36,187 nucleotides of DNA from Gordonia effusa NBRC 100432 (GCF_000241305.1 NZ_BAEH01000037.1:1-36187), one strand, 5' to 3'; positions 7,922-17,079 are shown, counted from the stretch's first letter. A program made the numbers and translations. Notes: generated by a model from the sequence alone, not told the origin.

Positions 7922-9831
7922 GATCGTCCTCGATGTGGCGGTGGATCCGTTGGTGCCGGGTGGTGTGCGCGCGTCGGCGCCGACGTTGGGCCGGGGCGTC
8001 GGGCGGGATTGCCCCCGGGGGCGCGCTGTGGAGTATCCGACGGCCTGGGCGCTTGCGCGCGGGCGTGCTGGACGTGCGGTGGTACTTCGATGCCGCCGGT
8101 CGGCGCGGCGATGTCGGGGCGATTGCCGCCGAAGCCGGGGATCATGGTGCTACCGCGAGTGGTCAACACCGTCTGCAACAGTCCGACCCCGATGAGTGCT
8201 GCCGCCACGCCGAACCCGACCGTGAGATTCGGCGGCAGAAGTACGCCGAGCGACGCCCCGAGGACCCACGACAGTTGCAGGACGGTCTCGGAACGACCGA
8301 ATGCCGATGCCCGCGATTCCTCGGGCAGATCGGTTTGAATCGACGAGTCCAAGCAGACTTTGCCGATCGCGCTGGTGCCCGACGCCACGAGCGCGGCGAT
8401 CGCGGCCACCAGCACACTGCCGAATATGGCAGCGAGCACGGCTACCACGAAACACGACGCGGTAGCCCATACGACGATCGCCGGCGGATTCTTGAGTTGC
8501 AGCCTGGTGCCGACACCGTTACCGATGAGATTGCCGACGCCGGCCGCGCCGCCCACCGCGCCGAGCATCAGGAGTTGAGCCCAACTGGACTCGCCACTCT
8601 GATTGGATTTCGCGTAGAACGCGATGAACAACGTGAGAAATCCGGTGAGAATACGAATCGTGCCGTTGCCCCACAGGCCGGCGACGACCTTGCGGCCCAG
8701 CGGCTGGCGCATCGTTCGAGCGATCGCGGTGGCCGAGAATTTCTTACCGCCGCCGGCCTCCGAGCGTTGCCGCGGCACGGTCGCGGCGGGTTCGCCGTGG
8801 TAGGTGATCGTGGTGGGGATTTCCCCCTCGGTGCTCTCCACCCACTTGGGGATACGCATGCACAGATAGGCGCCCGCGCAGGCGACGACCGCCAGCCACA
8901 GCAGTGCGCCGGGAACGTGGATCGGCAGAGCCTTCGCCAGCAGTAGCTCGAAAATCCCGGCTACCGCTCCGCCGATCAGGGTGCCGCCAATTAAGCCGAA
9001 GGTGGTGAGCCGGGAATTGACGCGCACCAGGTCGATGGTCGGCGGCAGCACCCGGGGGGTAACCGCGGATTTCAGCACACCGAATGACTTGGATAACACC
9101 AACAGACCGAGCGCACACGGGTAGAGCACCCAGGGGTCGTAGGAAACCTGACCACTCGCACCGTCCCAGGTGTAATTCGAGATGATCAGCAGTGCGAGCA
9201 CCACGCGCACACCGAAGGTGGCCGCCATCGCGATCCGGCGGCCATGCTGCAGCTTGTCCAGGAGGGGACCGATCAGCGGCGCGATCAGCGCGAAGGGCGC
9301 GATGGTCAACAGCAGATACAGTCCGACGCTGGTTTTGGATTCGCCCGACGCCGCGGCGAAGAACAGGGTGTTGGCCAGCGCCACCGTCATCGCGGCGTCG
9401 ACCGCGGCATTGGCGATGACCGGCAGCGTCAACGCGGCCAGCCCGGACCGGTCGGCGCCATCGGCGGTGACCGCCTGATGGATCTTGCCGATGCCGCGAT
9501 TGGTCAGTTCACGTCCGCGTGCGGCCGCGACCCGGGTGACGGTGATCTTCTTGGGCCCCGGAACCGCGGATTCTTTCGCCGTATTCGGCATCGCCCGCGT
9601 GGAGTTGATCTGCTCGGTCGCGTCATCGAGCGGCGGGAGATGCGGATTATGCGTGCGCGGCGTGCGGTACGCGTCGCGGCCGGATGGTGATCGGTGGCCC
9701 GCATCGGGTTCGGCTGGGGGCCCCTGACGTCTGCCACGGGTCGCACGCGTCGGGGCATCGGGCGGATAGTTCGCCGCTCCCGGATGCTGATTGGGCCGTC
9801 CCCGCCCATTGCGTGCGTTCACAGAAGTCAA
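7918..9831 (-). CDS. MFS-type membrane protein (Rv0876c-like) with long cytoplasmic tails
   Basis: A 637-residue protein. Its first ~130 residues are a hydrophilic Arg/Pro-rich tail, followed by about 12 hydrophobic segments typical of the major facilitator fold (for example TLPVIANAAVDAAMTVALANTLFF, and later ALIGVGLLQTVL), and a final ~70-residue Pro-rich tail. The substrate is unknown. The start is a TTG at 9831 with an AGGGA ribosome-binding site 4 bases upstream; an in-frame GTG nine bases further in is too far from it. It is coupled to the downstream DUF2771 gene, which suggests that the two products work together in the envelope. Confidence 0.88.
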   Translation of the reverse strand: MTSVNARNGRGRPNQHPGAANYPPDAPTRATRGRRQGPPAEPDAGHRSPSGRDAYRTPRTHNPHLPPLDDATEQINSTRAMPNTAKESAVPGPKKITVTRVAAARGRELTNRGIGKIHQAVTADGADRSGLAALTLPVIANAAVDAAMTVALANTLFFAAASGESKTSVGLYLLLTIAPFALIAPLIGPLLDKLQHGRRIAMAATFGVRVVLALLIISNYTWDGASGQVSYDPWVLYPCALGLLVLSKSFGVLKSAVTPRVLPPTIDLVRVNSRLTTFGLIGGTLIGGAVAGIFELLLAKALPIHVPGALLWLAVVACAGAYLCMRIPKWVESTEGEIPTTITYHGEPAATVPRQRSEAGGGKKFSATAIARTMRQPLGRKVVAGLWGNGTIRILTGFLTLFIAFYAKSNQSGESSWAQLLMLGAVGGAAGVGNLIGNGVGTRLQLKNPPAIVVWATASCFVVAVLAAIFGSVLVAAIAALVASGTSAIGKVCLDSSIQTDLPEESRASAFGRSETVLQLSWVLGASLGVLLPPNLTVGFGVAAALIGVGLLQTVLTTRGSTMIPGFGGNRPDIAAPTGGIEVPPHVQHARAQAPRPSDTPQRAPGGNPARRPGPTSAPTRAHHPAPTDPPPHRGRS

Positions 9832-9945
9832 TTGTTCCCTATCCCGCTGACAAGGGGGCGTTGCCCCACGGTTGCCCGGCGATCCGGAACGACTATCGGC
9901 AGGTGCGATGTGCCTTTCCGGAGCGGATATTGCACACTGGATGGC

Positions 9946-10725
9946 GTGAGTTCTGTGCTAGCGAATGACCGATTGACCGCGGCCGTCGATGTCGCGCGTG
10001 ATGCGCTGATCGCCGACGGCCAACGGCCGGGGCGCCATCTCGTGTCGACGGTCGAGGGGGAGTGCGCGGTCGCGCACTACTTCGCTGCCGACGTTCCGGG
10101 CTACCAGGGCTGGCAGTGGTGCGTCGTGGTGGCCGGGGTGCCCGACTCCGACGACGTCACGGTCAGTGAGGTAGCGCTGCTGCCAAGCAACGGCGCGCTG
10201 CTGGCGCCGAGTTGGGTGCCGTGGATCGAGCGAATCCAGTCCGGCGATATGTCGCCTGGCGATCTACTCGCCGCACCTGCCGATGATCCGCGGCTGGTAC
10301 CCAATCAGATCGACACTGGCGACGAATTCCGATTCGAGTCCGAGCAAGTCGACCCGGACGATATCGCCTCGGTCGCCGGCGAACTCGGCCTCGGTCGTAA
10401 GCGGGTGCTCAGTGCGAGCGGTCGTGCCGACGCGGCGCAGCGCTGGTTCGACGGCCCCTTCGGCCCAAGCTCGGAGATGGCGCTGGCGGCGCGGTATCAC
10501 TGTGCGAGTTGCGGTTTCTACGCGCCTCTCGCCGGTTCGCTGCGAGCCGCGTTCGGTGCGTGTACCAACGAGTTCGCCGCCGACGGACGGATCGTCTCGG
10601 CCGAATACGGTTGCGGCGCACACTCCGACGTCGTCGGTCCGTCCGGCGAGGGGTCGCCGGCATTCGAAGCCTACGACGACGGTGTGGTGGAAATAGTCGC
10701 CGACGCCGCATCCGGCGTGTCTTGA
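9946..10725 (+). CDS. DUF3027 protein with zinc-ribbon-like cysteines (Rv0877-like)
   Basis: A 259-residue soluble protein of the DUF3027 family. The N-terminal half has the family's GYQGWQWCVVVAG and LLPSNGALLAPSWVPW blocks. The C-terminal part has HCASCGFYAPL...AFGACTNEF...YGCGAHSD, a CxxC...C...CxxH set that could bind zinc. I chose the GTG at 9946: CACACT ends 7 bases upstream, the leaderless spacing seen at other genes here, although the GTG at 9955 remains possible. It lies 9 bp before the Hsp90/sacsin-like ATPase gene, so the two probably share a transcript. It is divergent from the MFS gene over a 114-bp gap. Function unknown. Confidence 0.85.
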   Translation: MSSVLANDRLTAAVDVARDALIADGQRPGRHLVSTVEGECAVAHYFAADVPGYQGWQWCVVVAGVPDSDDVTVSEVALLPSNGALLAPSWVPWIERIQSGDMSPGDLLAAPADDPRLVPNQIDTGDEFRFESEQVDPDDIASVAGELGLGRKRVLSASGRADAAQRWFDGPFGPSSEMALAARYHCASCGFYAPLAGSLRAAFGACTNEFAADGRIVSAEYGCGAHSDVVGPSGEGSPAFEAYDDGVVEIVADAASGVS

Positions 10726-10734
10726 CGTCCTAGG

Positions 10735-13557
10735 GTGGTCGATCCAGCGTTAGCTAACGACCCGTTCGGCCTTGCGGCACTTCGGGATTCGACGCTGTCG
10801 GCCTGGCAGTCGTCGCCGACTCGCCTCGCCGAGGATATCGCGACCGAGCATGATCTTGCCGCCATCGGTTATCGCGATCGCCTACTCATCGAACTTGCCG
10901 CCAACGCCGCCGATGCCGCCACTGCCGCCGATATCGCGGGGCGCCTGAGTATCTGGCTCGACGACGAGCGCACGCTCGTGGTCGCCAATACCGGCGCCGA
11001 CTTGAGTTCGGCCGGCGTCGCATCACTGTTGGCCGTGCGAGTGTCGCCCAAACATTCCGGTGCCGATGAATCGGCGGCATTGGTCGGACGGTTCGGCGTC
11101 GGGTTCTCGGCGGTGGCGACGGTGGCCGATATCGTCGAAATACGTTCGGGCACCGGGTCGATCGTTTTCGACCGGAACAGGTCTGCGCTCAGTGTCGATG
11201 CCGTCGACGCGCCGTTGCTCCGAATGGCCTGGCCATCCGACGTCCCACCGCCGGACGGATTCGATACCGCGGTGGTACTACATCTGCGGGATGACGTCGA
11301 CGCCGCGGCACTGCTCGACACGATGTCCTCGAGCGTCGCCGACCTTCTACTCGAATTGCCCGCGCTGGAACAGATTTCGGTCGCTGACATGACTACGACT
11401 CGTCGGCGGAGAAATCTCGCGCCGGGTATCGACGAAATCACTCTCCATGCGGGACAAGGTAATTCGCGGTGCTGGCTCCAGGCCACCGCGCGATCGGGTG
11501 GGCGAGACGGTGCGCCGGGGAACCGCTGGCTGGTCGAGACGGTCGACGGGGTGCCGCGCCCCTACGTCACAGACTTCCTGCGCGCACCCACCGAGACCGA
11601 CATCGGATTGTCGTTGCCCGCGCGTTGTATCGCCTCGGTTGCCGTCACTCCGGACCGGAGACAGCTCTATCCGGGGACCGACATCGCCGTTGCCGCAGTC
11701 GGTTTCATCGAGCTGGTGCGCGCGGTCGCGCCGGCTCACCGTGCGGCACTGATACCCGCGGCCGGACTCGCCTGCAATGACGTTGATGCCGCGCTACGCG
11801 AAGCGGTCACTGCCCGCTTGCGAACACAGCGCTGGTTGCCGCGCGCGTATGTCGAAGACGGTGAGGACGCGGACGTCGCCGGCGAGGCCGCGCTGGTATT
11901 CCCCGATGTCTCAACCGATCTCGGTGAACTCACCGGACAGGTCCTCGCCAACCTCGTCACGCCTGAACTGTCCGAGACCCGCATGATGGCGCGGCTGCGG
12001 ACGGTCGGCGCCACCGCGATCTCGCTGGCCGACCTTGCTGCCGAACTCGCGGCGGTAAACCAACCGGCGGACTGGTGGCAACGACTCTACGAGGCATTGT
12101 CGCCGTATGTCGGTTCGGCACACGACGTCGAAGACCTTGGCGCACTGCCTATTCCGCGTGCTGATGGGCGGATGAACTTCGGTGCGCGTGGTCTGTACCT
12201 CCCGGCACCGGGGGTGTCTGGAGTTGGCTGGTTGCCGACGGTAGCCGACGGCGCGGTGCATCCGTTGTTGGAACGGCTAGGGGCGCTGCCGGTTTCGGTT
12301 TCGGACATGTTGTCGGCGGATTCGTTGCGCGCAGCAGTCGAAGCGCTCGACGATGCGCTCGATGACCTCGATTTCGACGACAAAGCCGATGCACTCGCCG
12401 CCGACGTGCTGGCTCTGATCGCCGCCGATCCGCACGCCGGGATCCCGGAATGGCTTGCGGGCTTGCCGATCCGCGACGCAGACGGTGAGCTGGCGCGTGC
12501 CGACGAACTGCTGTTGCCCGACAGTCCGCTGGCCACTGTGCTGGTGGCGGATTCGCCATTCGGGATGGTCGATGGCGACCTCGTCGAGCGCTATGGCGTC
12601 GACGCACTGCGGCGGCTCGGCGTCGGGTGGGGATTCTGCCTACTTCACGACGACCTGCCGACAGGCCCCGACCACGATCTGCCCGACGAAGAGCAGTGGT
12701 GGGATGGACTCGCGACGCAACCTGCCGAACTGTGGGCCGTCCGTGATCTGGATTTAGTTGCCGAGGACCGATGGCGTGACGCGCTGAGTCTATTGGCCGA
12801 CGACCCCCGCATCGCCGCCACCCTGGTCGACGCCGACGGCTATACCTGTTGGTGGCTGCGGACATTCGCCCGGATCGATGGCCGCGAACTAGCCCGGTGG
12901 CGGGCGCCGGGCGACGTTGACCTGGACGAGGTCCTTGATGCGCTGGATCACCCGAACGCAGACGTATTCGGCGCGGCCCTGGGGCAATTGCCGGTGCGCG
13001 GGCAGGCTACCGCGCTAGCCATCGTCGAAGGTCTTGGGGACGCGGCGCGCACGGTGTCGCCCGGGCAGTCGATCCGAGCCTATTGCGCTCTGGCGCAAGC
13101 AATCTCGGATTCGGTTGTCGATGACAACGAGCTAGCCGAGCTGGATCCGATAGCTGTGCGTGCCTTCGACGGTGGCGTCGTTGGGGAGAGCGCGCTGGTT
13201 GTGGACCGGCCCTGGCTGCTGCAAGTTATCGACCCGGCAATCGCCGTCGTGGTCACCGTGCCAGTCGAACAGGCGGCCGCCCAAACCATCGCCGATGCCT
13301 TCGACCTACGGTTGGCGTCCGAGGGGCTGGCGGTAGAAATCACCGCGCCCGGCGACGTGACGACGTGGGCGTCGAGTGTGGCTGCGCTGTCCTTTGTCGC
13401 CCAGCGCGGCGCGGAGGTCCCGCATGGCGAGGTTCGCCTGCACGATCGCCTCACGGTGCGGGTCCGGGACGACGAATCGACGCGTGACGTCGATGTTTCC
13501 TGGTGGGTCGATGACGCGGGAGTGACACACCTGCAGCGTTTTACTATGATGTCCTAG
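10735..13557 (+). CDS. Hsp90/sacsin-like GHKL ATPase, 940 residues
   Basis: A large protein whose first ~200 residues form a GHKL (Hsp90/gyrase B/sacsin-type) ATP-binding domain. The N-box is ELAANAADAA with Glu53, Asn57 and Asp60. The adenine-binding motif is altered to VVANTGADL (Asn85 where Hsp90 has Asp, and Asp89 in place of the second Gly). The lid motif GRFGVGFSAVATVAD (118-132) is close to the Hsp90 GQFGVGF. The remaining ~700 residues are very rich in Ala, Asp and Leu, with no hydrophobic segment, and I recognise no domain in them. There is no Hsp90 middle domain or MEEVD tail. The GTG start lacks a ribosome-binding site and follows the DUF3027 stop by 9 bp, suggesting coupling. Chaperone-like activity is inferred only from the ATPase fold. 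Confidence 0.82.
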   Translation: MVDPALANDPFGLAALRDSTLSAWQSSPTRLAEDIATEHDLAAIGYRDRLLIELAANAADAATAADIAGRLSIWLDDERTLVVANTGADLSSAGVASLLAVRVSPKHSGADESAALVGRFGVGFSAVATVADIVEIRSGTGSIVFDRNRSALSVDAVDAPLLRMAWPSDVPPPDGFDTAVVLHLRDDVDAAALLDTMSSSVADLLLELPALEQISVADMTTTRRRRNLAPGIDEITLHAGQGNSRCWLQATARSGGRDGAPGNRWLVETVDGVPRPYVTDFLRAPTETDIGLSLPARCIASVAVTPDRRQLYPGTDIAVAAVGFIELVRAVAPAHRAALIPAAGLACNDVDAALREAVTARLRTQRWLPRAYVEDGEDADVAGEAALVFPDVSTDLGELTGQVLANLVTPELSETRMMARLRTVGATAISLADLAAELAAVNQPADWWQRLYEALSPYVGSAHDVEDLGALPIPRADGRMNFGARGLYLPAPGVSGVGWLPTVADGAVHPLLERLGALPVSVSDMLSADSLRAAVEALDDALDDLDFDDKADALAADVLALIAADPHAGIPEWLAGLPIRDADGELARADELLLPDSPLATVLVADSPFGMVDGDLVERYGVDALRRLGVGWGFCLLHDDLPTGPDHDLPDEEQWWDGLATQPAELWAVRDLDLVAEDRWRDALSLLADDPRIAATLVDADGYTCWWLRTFARIDGRELARWRAPGDVDLDEVLDALDHPNADVFGAALGQLPVRGQATALAIVEGLGDAARTVSPGQSIRAYCALAQAISDSVVDDNELAELDPIAVRAFDGGVVGESALVVDRPWLLQVIDPAIAVVVTVPVEQAAAQTIADAFDLRLASEGLAVEITAPGDVTTWASSVAALSFVAQRGAEVPHGEVRLHDRLTVRVRDDESTRDVDVSWWVDDAGVTHLQRFTMMS

Positions 13558-13583
13558 TTAATAAAGACTAACTGGAGGCCGCG

Positions 13584-14732
13584 ATGCCCGTCGAACGTCT
13601 ACTGCCCAACGACGAAGCACATGCACTGATCGAGCTGACCCGCGATATCGCCGACAAGCGGATGGCGCCGATCGTTGACGCGCATGAGAAGGCCGAAACG
13701 TATCCGGATGGCCTATTCGCCGAACTGGGCGCCGCGGGTCTCCTCGGCCTCCCGTATCCCACCGAATGGGACGGTGGTGGGCAACCTTACGAGGTCTACC
13801 TCCAGGTTCTCGAGGAACTCGCCGCGCGCTGGGCGGCGGTCGCGGTCGCGGTCAGTGTTCACGGACTGGCCTGTCATCCACTGTTCTACTTTGGCAGCAC
13901 CGAACAGAAGACGCGTTGGCTGCCAGATATGTTGAACGGCAAGCTGATTGGCGCCTACAGTCTGTCCGAGCCGCAGGCCGGATCGGACGCGGCAGCCCTT
14001 GCCTGCAAGGCTACCGCTGGAGACGGCGGCTACACGATCAACGGCGCCAAAGCGTGGATTACTCACGGCGGCATCGCCGATCACTACAACCTCTTCGCCC
14101 GGACCGATTCGAAAGCAGCTGGCTCCAAGGCCATCTCATGCTTCCTCGTCGCTCGTGGCACCGATGGCCTCACTTTCGGTAAACCCGAGGAGAAGATGGG
14201 GCTGCACGCGGTCCCCACGACGTCGGCAACCTACGAAAACGCCTTCGTCGCCGACGACCGCTTGCTCGGATCCGAAGGCGACGGCTTGCGAATTGCCTTC
14301 TCCGCCTTGGATTCGGGCCGACTGGGCATCGCCGCGGTGGCTACCGGACTCGCACAGTCGGCGCTCGACGAGGCCGTCGCCTACGCGAAGGAGCGAGAAA
14401 CATTCGGCCGCAAGATCATCGACCACCAGGGGTTAAGTTTCCTGCTCGCCGACATGGCTGCCGCGGTCGACTCCGCTCGTGCCACCTATCTGGACGCGGC
14501 CCGTCGCCGCGACGCCGGACTCGACTACTCGCGGGCGGCCGCAACCGCGAAACTTGTCGCGACCGACGCCGCGATGAAGGTGACCACCGACGCGGTTCAG
14601 GTACTCGGCGGCTACGGCTATACCCGCGACTTCCGCGTCGAACGACTTATGCGCGAAGCCAAGATCACCCAGATCTTCGAGGGCACCAACCAGATTCAGC
14701 GCCTGGTCATCGGCCGCTCGTTGGCCAAGTAG
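13584..14732 (+). CDS. Acyl-CoA dehydrogenase
   Basis: A 382-residue FAD enzyme that introduces the alpha-beta double bond into acyl-CoA. Signatures are YSLSEPQAGSDAAAL (FAD/substrate loop), AWITHGG, and the C-terminal FEGTNQIQRLVIGRSLAK; Glu366 in that motif is the usual catalytic base of short/medium-chain and butyryl-CoA-type dehydrogenases. A strong ribosome-binding site (GGAGG) precedes the ATG. Twenty-six bp separate it from the ATPase gene, and a TATGAT hexamer near the end of that gene could give it its own promoter. The PAP2 phosphatase gene follows after 12 bp. Chain-length preference cannot be read from sequence by eye. Confidence 0.94.
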   Translation: MPVERLLPNDEAHALIELTRDIADKRMAPIVDAHEKAETYPDGLFAELGAAGLLGLPYPTEWDGGGQPYEVYLQVLEELAARWAAVAVAVSVHGLACHPLFYFGSTEQKTRWLPDMLNGKLIGAYSLSEPQAGSDAAALACKATAGDGGYTINGAKAWITHGGIADHYNLFARTDSKAAGSKAISCFLVARGTDGLTFGKPEEKMGLHAVPTTSATYENAFVADDRLLGSEGDGLRIAFSALDSGRLGIAAVATGLAQSALDEAVAYAKERETFGRKIIDHQGLSFLLADMAAAVDSARATYLDAARRRDAGLDYSRAAATAKLVATDAAMKVTTDAVQVLGGYGYTRDFRVERLMREAKITQIFEGTNQIQRLVIGRSLAK

Positions 14733-14744
14733 CTCGGCGGCGCT

Positions 14745-15320
14745 GTGATTCTCGAACAGACCACCGTCGACGTCGACGTCTACCGATGGGTGACCGAACG
14801 ACGATCTGAGCCGTGGATCACGGTGTCGCACACGGTGACTTTTTTCGGCAACACGATTCCGCTCACAATCATCGCCGTCGCGGTCGTCTGCGGTCTGTCG
14901 GTTCGTCGCCACTACTCGACCGCGGTGTTCGTCGGGGCGGGCGCACTGCTGGGCTATTTACTGATGGTCGCGCTCAAAGCGATTTTTGGACGTGAGCGCC
15001 CGCCGGAACCCGACCGTCTCCTCGACATCAGCACTCATTCGTTCCCGTCCGGGCACGCGATGATGAGCACGATATGTTACGGACTATTCGCTATCGCCGC
15101 GTTCCACCTCAGTCGATGGATCCGCGAGCACTGGTGGGTTCTCGCCGTCGCGCCGGTTCTCGCGCTGCTGATCGGCATGAGCCGCATCTATCTCGGCGTC
15201 CATTGGCTGACCGACGTTCTCGCCGGCTGGGCTATCGGTGCCGTTTGGTTGGCGCTCTGTGTGGCGCTGTGGCGGCGGTGGCGACCGCCTGTCGTCGACC
15301 GGCAGGACCGGCAGTCGTAA
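14745..15320 (+). CDS. PAP2-family membrane phosphatase
   Basis: A 191-residue membrane enzyme with all three PAP2 motifs: K78-x6-RP (KAIFGRERP), PSGH with His104, and SR-x5-H-x3-D with Arg147, His153 and Asp157. Five or so hydrophobic segments surround these. Family members dephosphorylate lipid phosphates such as undecaprenyl pyrophosphate, phosphatidate or phosphatidylglycerol phosphate, with the active site facing outward; the substrate here is not determined. The start is a GTG 12 bp after the acyl-CoA dehydrogenase stop. Its TAA stop directly abuts the stop codon of the convergent DUF2530 gene with no base between them. Confidence 0.9.
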   Translation: MILEQTTVDVDVYRWVTERRSEPWITVSHTVTFFGNTIPLTIIAVAVVCGLSVRRHYSTAVFVGAGALLGYLLMVALKAIFGRERPPEPDRLLDISTHSFPSGHAMMSTICYGLFAIAAFHLSRWIREHWWVLAVAPVLALLIGMSRIYLGVHWLTDVLAGWAIGAVWLALCVALWRRWRPPVVDRQDRQS

Positions 15321-15572
15321 CTACTCCAGGCCCTCCTGGGCGCCTTTGGAGCCGCGGCGCACTCCGGCGCGCTGCACGAGGAAGATCGTCGTACCCAACA
15401 CGCCGACCGCGAGTCCGACCCAGCAGACCCGCAACAATCGCTCGTCACCGATACCGGCAGCCCATACGACGATGGTCGCGACCAGCCAACCAACCATTCC
15501 GGCGATGATCACCGGCTCCGGCGCACGCAGCGCTGCCGGGAGTTGGGGTACCTGATCCGCTGCGTCGCTCAT
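15321..15572 (-). CDS. DUF2530 membrane protein (Rv0879c-like)
   Basis: An 83-residue protein with two hydrophobic segments (about residues 21-40 and 48-67) and the typical DUF2530 opening PQLPAALRAPEPVIIAG and basic end QRAGVRRGSKGAQEGLE. It is predicted to be a small inner-membrane protein of unknown function, conserved across Mycobacteriales. The ATG at 15572 is preceded by TAACCT and 6 bases, so it is probably leaderless and shares a bidirectional promoter with the permease gene. It is convergent with the PAP2 gene with zero spacing. Confidence 0.87.
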   Translation of the reverse strand: MSDAADQVPQLPAALRAPEPVIIAGMVGWLVATIVVWAAGIGDERLLRVCWVGLAVGVLGTTIFLVQRAGVRRGSKGAQEGLE

Positions 15573-15594
15573 TGCATCAGGTTAACTTCTCTTC
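15573..15594. promoter_or_regulatory. Overlapping bidirectional leaderless promoter
   Basis: The 22 bp between two divergent start codons contain AGGTTAACTT, a near-palindrome. On the plus strand TAACTT (15583-15588) lies 6 bases before GTG 15595; on the minus strand TAACCT (15584-15579) lies 6 bases before ATG 15572. Both hexamers fit TANNNT at the leaderless distance, and they overlap by 2 bp. Confidence 0.6.
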
Positions 15595-17079
15595 GTGGCA
15601 GATCAGCAGCCAGGCGAGCAGCCGGACACACCTCAGACGCAATCGGTCAACGCCGTCGACCGCTATTTCAAGATCACCGAACGAGGTTCGACCTTCGCGC
15701 GCGAGGCACGCGGCGGCGTCGTCACCTTCTTCACGATGGCCTATATCGTCGTGCTCAACCCGATCATCATCGGCGGCATCCCCGGCGAACCCAAGAACGC
15801 GGACGTACTGGGCAACGTGTTGCCGCTAGCCCAGGTCGCCGCCGTTACGGCGTTGGTCGCCGGTGTGATGACAATCGTCTTCGGGATGGTCGCGCGATAT
15901 CCATTCGCCATCGCAACAGGCCTGGGCATCAACAGTCTGCTGGCGGTTTCCGTTGCGCCACAGGTGACTTGGCCCGAGGCGATGGGCTTGGTCGTCGTCG
16001 ACGGCATCATCATCGTGCTGCTGGCCGTCACCGGATTTCGCACCGCTGTCTTCAACGCGGTCCCCGACGAACTCAAAGCGGCGATCGCCGCCGGTATCGG
16101 CTGCTTTATCGCGTTCATCGGCTTTGTCGACGCTGGATTCGTCAAGCGGATACCGGATGCCGCGAAGACCACGGTGCCGGTCCAATTGGGGATCGACAAT
16201 TCGATCGCGACCTATCCGACCTTGATCTTCGCGATCGGGGTCCTGCTGATGGGTGTCCTGATGGTTCGCAAGGTGCCCGGCGGACTGCTAATCGGGATCG
16301 TCATCACCACTGTCATCTCGATCATCATCGAGGCGACAACGGGTATCGGATCGAGCCGAGACAATACGCACGGCTGGAATCTGTCGGTACCCGAGTTGCC
16401 TAGCTCTCTGGGCAGTTTGCCGAATTTGAGCCTGGTCGGCGACGTCGACCTGTTTGGTGCATTTACGCGGATTGGTGTGCTTTCGGCGTCGGTGTTGGTC
16501 TTCGCGCTCGTGCTGTCGAATTTCTTCGACGCGATGGGCACCATGACCGGACTTGGCAAAGAGGGCGGCCTGGCGGACGAGAAGGGCAACCTGCCCGACA
16601 TCGGCAAGGCGTTGGTTGTCGAGGGGACCGGTGCTATCGCCGGTGGTGTGGGTTCGGCGTCGTCGAATACCGTCTTTGTGGAGTCGGCGTCGGGTATCGC
16701 CGAGGGGGCGCGTACCGGCCTGGCCAATGTGGTGACCGGGGTGCTGTTCCTCGTGGCGATGTTCTTCACACCGCTCTACGAGATCGTTCCGCTCGAGGCG
16801 GTTTCACCCGCTCTCGTCGTCGTCGGCGCGTTGATGATCGGGCAGGTCAGAAGCATTGATTTCACCAAATTCGAATATGCGCTGCCTGCCTTCCTGACCA
16901 TCGTGGCGATGCCGTTCACCTATTCGATCGCCAACGGCATCGGTCTCGGTTTCATCGCCTGGGTCGTCCTCGCGACGGCGAAGGGAAAGTGGCGGACAGT
17001 GCATCCGCTCCTGTGGGGAGTTGCCGTGATTTTCGTATTGTATTTCGCGCGTGGGCCAATTTCTGATTTGTTGAACTAA
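15595..17079 (+). CDS. NCS2-family purine/uracil permease (AzgA-like)
   Basis: A 494-residue polytopic membrane protein (12-14 hydrophobic segments). The N-terminal block VTFFTMAYIVVLNPIIIG is the hallmark of the AzgA branch of the NCS2/NAT family, proton-coupled importers of guanine, hypoxanthine or adenine. Further marks are FAIATGLGINSLLAV, FFDAMGTMTGLG and the GGVGSASSNTVFVESASGIAEGARTGLANVV block. The GTG start lies 6 bases after a TANNNT hexamer, so the message is probably leaderless. The next gene, a MarR regulator, has its own promoter 86 bp downstream. Exact nucleobase specificity is inferred at family level only. Confidence 0.92.
   Translation: MADQQPGEQPDTPQTQSVNAVDRYFKITERGSTFAREARGGVVTFFTMAYIVVLNPIIIGGIPGEPKNADVLGNVLPLAQVAAVTALVAGVMTIVFGMVARYPFAIATGLGINSLLAVSVAPQVTWPEAMGLVVVDGIIIVLLAVTGFRTAVFNAVPDELKAAIAAGIGCFIAFIGFVDAGFVKRIPDAAKTTVPVQLGIDNSIATYPTLIFAIGVLLMGVLMVRKVPGGLLIGIVITTVISIIIEATTGIGSSRDNTHGWNLSVPELPSSLGSLPNLSLVGDVDLFGAFTRIGVLSASVLVFALVLSNFFDAMGTMTGLGKEGGLADEKGNLPDIGKALVVEGTGAIAGGVGSASSNTVFVESASGIAEGARTGLANVVTGVLFLVAMFFTPLYEIVPLEAVSPALVVVGALMIGQVRSIDFTKFEYALPAFLTIVAMPFTYSIANGIGLGFIAWVVLATAKGKWRTVHPLLWGVAVIFVLYFARGPISDLLN

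Noticed and set aside
7933..8946. 337-codon open frame on the plus strand
   Set aside because: It is antisense to the MFS-type protein and very Arg-rich, with no motif; a high-GC shadow.
9855..9867. GGGGC-GTT-GCCCC hairpin in the MFS/DUF3027 gap
   Set aside because: A 5-bp GC stem is expected often by chance in this GC-rich DNA and is not placed as a terminator of any gene.
13556..13573. AGTTA-N8-TAACT palindrome before the acyl-CoA dehydrogenase gene
   Set aside because: Arms are only 5 bp and extension in either direction fails; too weak to call an operator.
15543..16403. 286-codon frame rich in Arg and His on the plus strand
   Set aside because: It overlaps the NCS2 permease in another frame; the permease frame has clear family motifs and this one has none.
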